Shown one piece after another: positions 5,500-11,431 of a stretch of DNA of 11,431 bases. Numbering within the stretch: position 1 is the first letter of the stretch; each line of letters opens with the position of its first letter. The translations under genes and the position numbers were made by a program. Below the pieces are notes generated by a model. It was not told the DNA's origin. It saw only the letters and a list, made by a program, of their open reading frames with translations, and did not search any database. Source of the stretch: an uncultured Collinsella sp. (GTDB taxonomy: Bacteria > Actinomycetota > Coriobacteriia > Coriobacteriales > Coriobacteriaceae); the NCBI GenBank assembly GCA_902475475.1, contig CABRZY010000044.1:1-11431 (forward strand). The letters are read 5' to 3'.

Positions 5500-7800
5500 C
5501 TACTTAATCTTGGTCGTGCCTGGCGCCAGGTTGGGGTCGGTTTCGTTGGCCTCGGTCTGGAAGTGCTCCGTATAGACGTTCTTGCCGTCGCGGAACATCT
5601 CGTAGTATTGCATCTTGGCGTAATCCTCGCGTGCCTTGGTGGCGGCTGCTGCGGCGGCGTCGTCACCGGTGACGTTGGAGGAGAGCGCCCAACGCAGGCT
5701 GGAGTCCTCGTAGCCGACCGAGTTGATAGCGGGCAGCGACTCGCGCAGCGTCATGTGCGCTTTCTGGTAGTCAGTCAGCGGGGCGCCAATCAGCTGCATG
5801 AGCTGCGTGGACAGGTAGTTGGTGGACAGGTCGTCGACCTCACTCGTCTGGTCGCAGCCGGCAACGTCGTAGTTGGCCCAGATGATGTAGTCGGTCTGCC
5901 ACAGACGTTCCTGGTGCGTGGCATCGTCCTCGCCGGTAAACCACTTGTCGTTGAACTTGGATGGGAAGAACGGCTGGTGGTCGCCCCAGAACACCACGAC
6001 CACCTTACGGTCGAGCTTGCTCAGGGCGTTGAGGAAGTAACGCAGCGCCTGGTCGGACTGCTCGATGCACGAGACGTACTCGTCGACATCGGAGAGCGTG
6101 CCGTCCTCGACGGTCTTGGCGTCCAGGTCGGTCGTGTCGATGTTCAGGTGCATCTGCTTGTCGACCGGCAGCAGGCCCGTGTCGTAGCCCGAGTGGTTCT
6201 GCATGGTCACGTCGAAGATAAACTGCGGATCGGCGTTCTGGTCGAGCAGCTCAAGAATCTTGTCGTAGGTCGCCTGGTCGGTCACCATGCCGCGCAGGGT
6301 ATCGGCGCCCTGGAAGTCGTTGATGGACAGGAACTGGTCAAAGCCAAAGTCCTTGTAGACGTTCTCGCGGTTCCAGTTGGTGGCGTGGTTGGGGTGCATG
6401 GCCGTGGTGGAATATCCGAGCGACTTGAACTGCTCTGCCAGATTCCCGGTCGTTTCCATGTTGTAGATGGTGTAGGGGTACACACCCGAGCCCAGGTTGG
6501 CCATGGAGTTGCCGGTCATAAACTCAAACTCGGTATTGGCGGTGCCGCCGCCGTAGGCGCTCACGTAGAGCTTGCCGCGGCTGAGGCAGTTGGACAGGCT
6601 CTTAAAGTACTGCGGGCCCTCGTAGCCGGCGCGCATGTTCTGGTAGATCGACAGATCCGAGAAGGTCTCGTTCATGATGGCGATGACCGTGGGCTTCTCG
6701 CTGTCGAACTGCTCCTTTGCGGCGGCGCGCTCGTCGCTCTTGGCCGCGTCGGACTTGTCGTAGGCCTTGGCGTACTTTTTGAGCGTGGCCTTGGCATCGT
6801 CGACGGAGTAGTCGGCGGGTTTGGGCGGCTTGATGGACTGCGCCGCACTAATAAAGGCAGGCAGGTAGCCCTCGCGCCAGTAGCTCTCGAGCGGGCGCCA
6901 GGTGTAGACGGTGATGCCGAGGGTGTTGTAGTAGTCGATGAGGGTGACATGCGCGGTCACGCCGCCCAGGCACAGTACGGCGACGAGTAGGTTGGTGAGC
7001 AGCATGCGCTTGGCGTTGGCGGCACCCTTCTGACGGTGCGGCGCCACCAGGCCGGCGTACTCGCACAGCAGCATGGCGATGGCGGTAAAGCCCATGGACA
7101 GCACACAGAACAGCGAGATGGAGAAGGTGTAGCCGGTGCCGGCGACCGCGGCGGCGGTGGAGATGGCCGAAAGGTCGCCCGGCTGGATGGGCATGGATTT
7201 AAACGTGATGACGAAGAACTCGGCAATGCCCAGGACAAAGAGGGCAAAGGCCAGGACCGCGGGAGCTGCGCCGTGGCGCTGGAACAGGAAGAACAAGCCG
7301 ATCATGAGCACGGTGATGATGGCCCACTCGAGCAGGATGCACAGGGGGTAGACCCAGGTAAAGTCGTGGTTGGACGAGACCTCCATGCCCAGCAGCGCAA
7401 AGACGCCGGCGAGCAGCAGGCACAGGACGGCGGCGACGAGTGGTTTGCCCACAAAGGCGCCGCGCAGGCGGGCGAGCTTGCCGGTGGGGGCGGGGGCGTC
7501 GGGCGCGGCGAACGCAAAGACGCGCGGGGCGATGCGGTCGCGTGCGATGCTGGCCCAAGCGCAGCCGGTGAGGATGGCGTTGGTCAGGATGAGCATCACA
7601 AAGGCGAGCGGCTCGTTTTGAGCGACGAGGCCCACGGCGCCCCAAATAGTCAAAAAGACCTGGAACAGGCCGAAGGCGACGCTCCACCCAAGAGCGCTTT
7701 TGGCAACGGTGCCCGACTGAGCGCGAATGGCCTTGGCCTCGCGCAAGACAAGGTAGACGGTCGCCGCAAGACCGACGAGCGAGATGGCGGCAGCGAACAT
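5500..7800 (-). CDS. LTA-synthase/phosphoglycerol-transferase family membrane enzyme
   Basis: The predicted product has 766 residues. The first ~290 hold about eight hydrophobic spans (near 2-20, 38-60, 65-82, 118-136, 147-170, 177-199, 220-245 and 265-285), including the family-like loop SMPIQPGDLSA. An extracellular sulfatase-fold domain follows. Matches to the LtaS active site are E378 in NETFSD, the nucleophile candidate T420 in GGGTANTEFE, H536 in QNHSG, and D607-H608 in GDHQP. The spacing is close to S. aureus LtaS (E255, T300, H416, D475-H476). Such enzymes transfer glycerol phosphate from phosphatidylglycerol to a growing polymer, or modify other surface glycans; the exact acceptor is unknown. 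Canonical LtaS has five spans, so this is a longer LTA synthase-family variant. The ATG at 7800 is chosen because AGGAG precedes it by about seven bases; a GTG at 7815 lies upstream of that site. Confidence 0.88.
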   Translation of the reverse strand: MFAAAISLVGLAATVYLVLREAKAIRAQSGTVAKSALGWSVAFGLFQVFLTIWGAVGLVAQNEPLAFVMLILTNAILTGCAWASIARDRIAPRVFAFAAPDAPAPTGKLARLRGAFVGKPLVAAVLCLLLAGVFALLGMEVSSNHDFTWVYPLCILLEWAIITVLMIGLFFLFQRHGAAPAVLAFALFVLGIAEFFVITFKSMPIQPGDLSAISTAAAVAGTGYTFSISLFCVLSMGFTAIAMLLCEYAGLVAPHRQKGAANAKRMLLTNLLVAVLCLGGVTAHVTLIDYYNTLGITVYTWRPLESYWREGYLPAFISAAQSIKPPKPADYSVDDAKATLKKYAKAYDKSDAAKSDERAAAKEQFDSEKPTVIAIMNETFSDLSIYQNMRAGYEGPQYFKSLSNCLSRGKLYVSAYGGGTANTEFEFMTGNSMANLGSGVYPYTIYNMETTGNLAEQFKSLGYSTTAMHPNHATNWNRENVYKDFGFDQFLSINDFQGADTLRGMVTDQATYDKILELLDQNADPQFIFDVTMQNHSGYDTGLLPVDKQMHLNIDTTDLDAKTVEDGTLSDVDEYVSCIEQSDQALRYFLNALSKLDRKVVVVFWGDHQPFFPSKFNDKWFTGEDDATHQERLWQTDYIIWANYDVAGCDQTSEVDDLSTNYLSTQLMQLIGAPLTDYQKAHMTLRESLPAINSVGYEDSSLRWALSSNVTGDDAAAAAATKAREDYAKMQYYEMFRDGKNVYTEHFQTEANETDPNLAPGTTKIK

Positions 7801-8013
7801 GCTGAGACTCCTCACAAACTAAAGCGTACGAAAGCGGGGGTTTACCCGATTGTTACCAAGATATGCGCTGCAATTGGTGTCTGCGCACAACAACCAGCCA
7901 TATTAACGCGCACGTGTGGCGGTGTGGCGCAATGTAGTGGCGACCTGCGCGATAATGGACGGGAATTACACGGAAACGTAAAGGCTTCTTAAAGAATTAG
8001 CGAGGATGAGGCG
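7801..8013. other. Divergent intergenic region between the LtaS-like and nitroreductase genes
   Basis: This 213-base gap must hold the promoters of both divergent genes. A GATAAT at 7951-7956 is a candidate -10 for the rightward gene, but no good -35 is present at the right distance. On the minus strand TTAATA (complement of 7901-7906) is a weak -10 candidate. No reading frame, repeat or RNA motif stands out. Confidence 0.35.
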
Positions 8014-8862
8014 ATGAACGAGCAGGTTTGCACCAAGGCTGTGGATACGAACGGCTATCCGGTCGAGACGACGGGCAATGCGGTGCTGGACACGTTGGAG
8101 CACCGTTCCTCCACGCGTGCCTTCGCGCGTGATGACGACGACCGTCCCGTGGCGGTGACCGACGAGCAGCGGGCGGCAATTTTGCATGCGGCGAGTCGCG
8201 CGCCGTCGGCGGGCGCCATGATGATGTATTCCATCGTGAGCATTCGCGAGCAGGCTACGCTGGATCGTCTGGCCGACCTGTGCGACCACCAGCCCATGAT
8301 CGCCAAGGCGCCCTGGGCACTTATATTTGTGGTCGACTATGCCAAGTGGATCGATCTGTTTGAGCACGTGGGCTGCTTTGAGCCCGAGTTTGTCGAACGC
8401 ACGGGCAAGGCGCCCCGCCGTGCACCGGGTTTGGGTGACTTTGCCATCGCGGCCCAGGACGCCGTGATCGCTGCGCAAAACGCCGTGGTCGCCGCCGAGG
8501 CCCTGGGCCTGGGGAGCTGCTACATCGGTGATATCGTCGAGAATGCCGAGGAAGTGGCCGAGCTGCTCGATCTGCCTCCGTATACCATGCCGCTGTCGAT
8601 GCTCATCATCGGCACGCCCCGTAAGGAGCGCCCGGCTATTGCGCATCCCGTGGTGAACCTGGTGCACGAGGAGCGCTACTGCCGCGCCGATGCTGCGACC
8701 ATGGACGCGCAGGTGGCCGAGATGGACGCGATGTTCCGTCCGCATGCCCGCGAGGTAGGCGAGCGCGTGGTGGATATCTACACCCGCAAGCACACGAGCC
8801 CCTTTATGGCCGAGATGAGCCGTTCCATGGAGTGGTGGTTCAAAAACTGGCTCGGAAAATGA
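8014..8862 (+). CDS. Nitroreductase-family FMN-dependent oxidoreductase
   Basis: The predicted product has 282 residues. An N-terminal helix ends in HRSSTRAF (30-37), the arginine/serine pattern that binds FMN phosphate in nitroreductases. APSAGAMMM follows at 63-71, then a central DFAIAAQDAVIAAQNAVVAAEALGLGSC region with GLGSC at 165-169, and YTMPLSMLIIGTP, the usual order in the family. The C-terminal ~50 residues (RKHTSPFMAEMSRSMEWW) form an extension seen in some clostridial and coriobacterial members. These proteins are generally cytosolic dimers that use NAD(P)H to reduce nitro compounds, quinones or flavins; the natural substrate is unknown. The ATG at 8014 has purine-rich GAGG sites at 8002-8005 and 8008-8011. 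The gene is divergent from the LtaS-like gene and is followed by a small palindrome and the kup promoter, so it is probably transcribed alone. Confidence 0.88.
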   Translation: MNEQVCTKAVDTNGYPVETTGNAVLDTLEHRSSTRAFARDDDDRPVAVTDEQRAAILHAASRAPSAGAMMMYSIVSIREQATLDRLADLCDHQPMIAKAPWALIFVVDYAKWIDLFEHVGCFEPEFVERTGKAPRRAPGLGDFAIAAQDAVIAAQNAVVAAEALGLGSCYIGDIVENAEEVAELLDLPPYTMPLSMLIIGTPRKERPAIAHPVVNLVHEERYCRADAATMDAQVAEMDAMFRPHAREVGERVVDIYTRKHTSPFMAEMSRSMEWWFKNWLGK

Positions 8863-8866
8863 CGGA

Positions 8867-8895
8867 TGCGACAAAGAGACAGTCCCTTTGTCACA
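8867..8895. repeat. Short palindrome TGCGACAAAG...CTTTGTCACA
   Basis: The 10-bp arms at 8867-8876 and 8886-8895 pair with one mismatch around a nine-base loop AGACAGTCC. The element starts four bases after the nitroreductase stop codon. No T-run follows, so it is at best a weak terminator. Its core resembles the palindrome at 11359-11397 (ACAAAG .. GTCCC .. CTTTGT). Confidence 0.6.
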
Positions 8896-8959
8896 TTCCA
8901 TATCGCCGCGGTAGCCTAAAGGCCGTATAAATGTTTATTTAGCTGGGAAAACAGTGCCA

Positions 8960-8986
8960 TTCAAACATGGGCCGATTACCTATAAT
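8960..8986 (+). promoter_or_regulatory. Probable promoter of the potassium transporter gene
   Basis: A perfect TATAAT lies at 8981-8986, 35 bases before the start codon. The best -35 candidate is TTCAAA at 8960-8965 (15-base spacing), which is poor, so the promoter may depend on an activator. I looked for a c-di-AMP (ydaO-type) riboswitch, which often precedes potassium genes. The predicted leader of about 30 bases is too short for one. Confidence 0.5.
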
Positions 8987-9005
8987 TCCTTCGAACATTA
9001 AAGTT

Positions 9006-9011
9006 GGGAGG
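9006..9011 (+). promoter_or_regulatory. Ribosome binding site deciding the kup start
   Basis: GGGAGG at 9006-9011 precedes the ATG at 9022 by ten bases. An in-frame TTG at 9004 overlaps this site and would be a poor start, so the ATG is chosen. The 12-base context TGGGAGGAAACC recurs exactly before the small gene at 11119. Confidence 0.7.
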
Positions 9012-9021
9012 AAACCGGCTT

Positions 9022-11049
9022 ATGGAACAAAAGGCCAAGGAGGCAGCCTCGCACGCTGCGATTCCTGTGAGCATCTCGGCGATGCTCGTCACGCTGGGCG
9101 TGGTGTACGGCGATATCGGCACCAGCCCTATGTATGTAACCAAGGCGCTCGTTGCCGGCAACGGCGGCATCGGAAGCGTCACGGAGGAGTTCGTGCTCGG
9201 CGCGCTCTCCCTTGTCGTGTGGACGGTCACGTTGCTGACCACTATCAAGTATGTGCTCATCTCGCTGCGCGCCGATAACCATGGTGAGGGCGGCATCTTT
9301 GCCCTGTACAGCTTGGTTAAGCGCTGCGGTAAATGGCTCATCATCCCCGCCATGCTGGGTGGCGCCGCGCTGCTCGCCGACGGCATCCTGACGCCGGCCG
9401 TTACCGTTACCACGGCCATCGAGGGCCTGCGCACCATCCCGGCGGTCCATGCCGTGCTGGGCGATGACCAGGGCCGCGTCGTCGCCATTACGCTCGCCAT
9501 CATCATCGTGCTCTTCTTGGTACAGCGCATCGGTACGGCCAAGATCGGTCACGCCTTTGGCCCCATCATGACGCTGTGGTTCCTGTTCCTGGGCGGCACG
9601 GGTCTGTTCTTTGTCTTCCAGCACCCCGCCGTGCTGCTGTGCCTCAACCCGGTGCGCGGCATCGCCTTTTTGCTGAGCCCCAACAACCACGCGGGCATCA
9701 TGATTCTGGGCAGCTGCTTCCTCGCCACCACCGGTGCCGAGGCGCTCTACTCCGACATGGGCCACGTCGGCCGCGGCAACATCTACGCTACCTGGCCGTT
9801 CGTTAAGTGCTGCCTGCTGCTTTCCTATATGGGCCAGGGCGCTTGGCTTATGAACAACGCTGCCAACCCCGAGCTCATGGGCATTGCCGACCTCAACCCG
9901 TTCTACCAGATGCTCGCCCCGGGCCTGCGCCCGTTTGCCGTCGGCCTTTCCACCGTCGCGGCCATCATTGCCTCGCAGGCGCTCATCACCGGCGCATTCT
10001 CGCTGGTGTCCGAGGCCAGCCGTCTGGATCTCATGCCGCACATGCAGGTCTTCTACCCTGCCGAGACCAAGGGCCAGCTCTACATCCCCATGGTCAACAA
10101 CGTCATGCTTGTCGGCTGCGTCATCGTGGTGCTGCTGTTCCAGAACTCGGCGCATATGGAAGCCGCCTACGGCCTTGCCATTACGCTGACTATGATGTGC
10201 ACCACGCTGCTGCTCTTCTTCTACCTGCACGAGGAGCGCAAGCTCAAGGTTGCTCCGTGGATCTTCGCGGCCTTCTTCCTTTTGCTTGAAGGCTTCTTCT
10301 TCGTGAGCTCGCTCACCAAGTTCTTCCACGGCGGCTACTTCACCATCCTTATGGCTGCACTCATCATGGGCATTATGGTGTGCTGGTACAACGGCACGGC
10401 GGTCGAGCAGCGCCAGTTTACGCTGCTGCCGCTGCGCAGCTACCTGCCGCAGCTCAAGCGCCTGCGCGACGACGACCGTTACGAGCGCATGAGCGACAAC
10501 GTCGTGTACCTGACCAAGGACACCCATACCGACTACATCGACCGCGATATCGTCTATTCGATCTTGGACAAGCATCCCAAGCGCGCCCGCGCCTGGTGGT
10601 TTGTGAATGTCGAGACCATGGACGAACCGCACACCTTTGCCTATTCGGTCGAGACGTTCGGCACCGACTACGTGTTCCGCGTGCATCTGTACCTGGGCTA
10701 CAAGATTAACCAGCGCGTCAATGCCTATCTGCGTCAGGTCGTTCAGGACCTGGCTGCCACCGGCGAGCTGCCGGCGCAGACGCATGACTACTCGGTCTAC
10801 AAGGATCCGGGCAACATCGGTACGTTCAAGTTCGTCCTGATTCGTAAGCTTCTGGCGCCCGAAAGCGATGTGGAGCCGAGCGAGCGTACGGCCATCACGC
10901 TCAAGTACATCATCCGCCGTGCCGCCGGCACGCCCGCACGCTGGTACGGCCTGGAGAACTCCAACGTGAGCTTTGAGTACGTGCCGCTGTTCACCAAGTT
11001 CAAGGCTGTGAATAAGATGCAGCGCCTGGCCCCCAACGAGCGGCCGTAG
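9022..11049 (+). CDS. kup: KUP-family potassium uptake protein
   Basis: The predicted product has 675 residues, the normal size for bacterial Kup. The signature GVVYGDIGTSPMY lies at residues 26-38; D31 matches the conserved aspartate of the first membrane span implicated in ion coupling. NHGEGGIFALYSL starts at 86 and is also a hallmark. About twelve hydrophobic spans run to roughly residue 455. A soluble C-terminal domain of ~220 residues follows, as in E. coli Kup. The protein is expected to import K+ with protons across the plasma membrane, mainly at low pH or low potassium. A TATAAT box 35 bases upstream suggests its own promoter. A small membrane-protein gene follows after 69 bases and is probably co-transcribed. 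No truncation or frameshift is seen. Confidence 0.95.
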   Translation: MEQKAKEAASHAAIPVSISAMLVTLGVVYGDIGTSPMYVTKALVAGNGGIGSVTEEFVLGALSLVVWTVTLLTTIKYVLISLRADNHGEGGIFALYSLVKRCGKWLIIPAMLGGAALLADGILTPAVTVTTAIEGLRTIPAVHAVLGDDQGRVVAITLAIIIVLFLVQRIGTAKIGHAFGPIMTLWFLFLGGTGLFFVFQHPAVLLCLNPVRGIAFLLSPNNHAGIMILGSCFLATTGAEALYSDMGHVGRGNIYATWPFVKCCLLLSYMGQGAWLMNNAANPELMGIADLNPFYQMLAPGLRPFAVGLSTVAAIIASQALITGAFSLVSEASRLDLMPHMQVFYPAETKGQLYIPMVNNVMLVGCVIVVLLFQNSAHMEAAYGLAITLTMMCTTLLLFFYLHEERKLKVAPWIFAAFFLLLEGFFFVSSLTKFFHGGYFTILMAALIMGIMVCWYNGTAVEQRQFTLLPLRSYLPQLKRLRDDDRYERMSDNVVYLTKDTHTDYIDRDIVYSILDKHPKRARAWWFVNVETMDEPHTFAYSVETFGTDYVFRVHLYLGYKINQRVNAYLRQVVQDLAATGELPAQTHDYSVYKDPGNIGTFKFVLIRKLLAPESDVEPSERTAITLKYIIRRAAGTPARWYGLENSNVSFEYVPLFTKFKAVNKMQRLAPNERP

Positions 11050-11118
11050 TCGACGCTTGAGGTTTGCCTGCGAACGGGCGGGTTTGTATTGACGGGGATT
11101 GAGTCCTGGGAGGAAACC

Positions 11119-11313
11119 ATGGATGCAAAGGTGCTTGACGGTTGCGATTTTGCGACCGAGCTGGTGCGTGAGGCGCGCGTCGACGCCGCCGAAGATCGGT
11201 TCTTTACGAATCGGGCCAACATGGACATGGCCGACCGCGTGATTTCGATCGTGGTGACGGTGCTTGTCGCGGCGTGCGTGTGCGCACTGCTCGCGCACGT
11301 GCTGTTTGTCTAA
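11119..11313 (+). CDS. Small single-span membrane protein, 64 residues, downstream of kup
   Basis: The frame begins at an ATG preceded five bases upstream by GGGAGG (11108-11113), an excellent ribosome binding site, and ends in TAA. The N-terminal ~40 residues are charged and soluble (ELVREARVDAAEDRFF). Residues of about 42-63 form one hydrophobic helix (ISIVVTVLVAACVCALLAHV) ending at the C-terminus. The topology suggests an inner-membrane protein with its charged part in the cytosol. It lies 69 bases after kup on the same strand, and a terminator follows. I do not recognise a family. A role as an accessory subunit or regulator of Kup, by analogy with other small transporter partners, is only a guess from position. 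Confidence 0.75.
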   Translation: MDAKVLDGCDFATELVREARVDAAEDRFFTNRANMDMADRVISIVVTVLVAACVCALLAHVLFV

Positions 11314-11358
11314 CGACCGCAGGTTGCAAAGGCTTTACACTTGGAACCACCACAAGGG

Positions 11359-11403
11359 AAACCACCACAAAGGTGCCTGTCCCCTTTGTGGTGGTTTTTG
11401 TTT
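11359..11403 (+). terminator. Strong palindromic terminator after the kup unit
   Basis: A perfect 15-bp stem, AAACCACCACAAAGG (11359-11373) with CCTTTGTGGTGGTTT (11383-11397), surrounds a nine-base loop TGCCTGTCC and is followed by TTGTTTTT. A partial copy of the left arm (GAACCACCACAAGGG, about 11344-11358) precedes it. It lies 45 bases after the stop of the small gene. The core resembles the palindrome after the nitroreductase gene. Confidence 0.85.
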
Positions 11404-11425
11404 TTGAGAGAGGGGCGGGACGCTG

Positions 11426-11431
11426 ATGGAC
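11426..11431 (+). CDS. Possible start of the next gene (truncated by the window edge)
   Basis: An ATG-GAC at the last six bases is preceded by the purine-rich GAGAGAGGGGCGGGA, which could act as a ribosome binding site. Only two codons are visible, so this is a positional suggestion. Confidence 0.25.

Noticed and set aside
7840..7960. Clear divergent promoters for the LtaS-like and nitroreductase genes
   Set aside because: Only weak -10-like matches were found without acceptable -35 partners at the right spacing, so no promoter is called.
8863..9021. c-di-AMP riboswitch upstream of kup
   Set aside because: Such a switch is plausible for this gene family, but the TATAAT box leaves a leader of only about 30 bases and no conserved ydaO-type blocks are recognisable.
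8998..11298. Long open frame antisense to kup (and similar ones antisense to the LtaS-like, nitroreductase and surface-protein genes)
   Set aside because: They are shadows caused by strong G/C bias at third codon positions. The sense strands encode clear family signatures or domains.

Overview
The window looks like chromosomal DNA from a high-GC Gram-positive actinobacterium of the Coriobacteriia, most likely Collinsella or a close relative. This is an inference from the strong G/C preference at third codon positions, the LAxTG-type (class E) cell-wall sorting signal, the LTA-synthase-like enzyme and the dispersed palindromes. No rRNA, tRNA or CRISPR array is visible, and nothing in the window fixes the species.

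Layout, left to right. Bases 1-53 are the tail of an upstream plus-strand gene. Bases 54-854 carry no credible gene but are densely structured. They hold a 29-bp inverted repeat folded around a terminator hairpin (96-224), an array of eight ~62-bp units made of alternately inverted 16-bp arms (about 270-740), and three copies of an AAAATGAG-type motif (751-826). One large gene follows (855-4943). It encodes a secreted, wall-anchored multidomain protein with a signal peptide, FG-GAP/VCBS-like calcium-loop motifs, an unassigned beta-rich centre, an FN3 domain, an Ig-like domain and an LANTG sorting signal, and it has its own terminator. A second array of the same unit with a 61-62-bp period (about 5005-5386) lies directly downstream. 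Beyond it is a terminator region (5382-5446) that is an inverted copy of the one at 122-186. The surface-protein gene is therefore nested as: inverted repeat, array, gene, array, inverted repeat. The nest sits between two convergent genes.

The second half is more conventional. An LTA-synthase/phosphoglycerol-transferase-like membrane enzyme runs on the minus strand (7800-5500). A divergent FMN nitroreductase-family gene follows (8014-8862). Next come a KUP-family potassium transporter with a recognisable TATAAT promoter (9022-11049) and a 64-residue single-span membrane protein that is probably co-transcribed with it (11119-11313). A strong palindromic terminator closes the unit, and a possible next start codon lies at the very edge.

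Functionally, the left half concerns the cell envelope: a surface adhesin-like protein next to a wall or teichoic polymer enzyme. The right half covers redox metabolism and potassium uptake. The most unusual element is the pair of same-orientation ~61-62-bp arrays around the surface-protein gene, enclosed by outer inverted repeats. This architecture could permit inversion, deletion or exchange of the gene, or could be a phased binding platform for a DNA-binding protein. The arrangement is read directly from the sequence; its function is not known.
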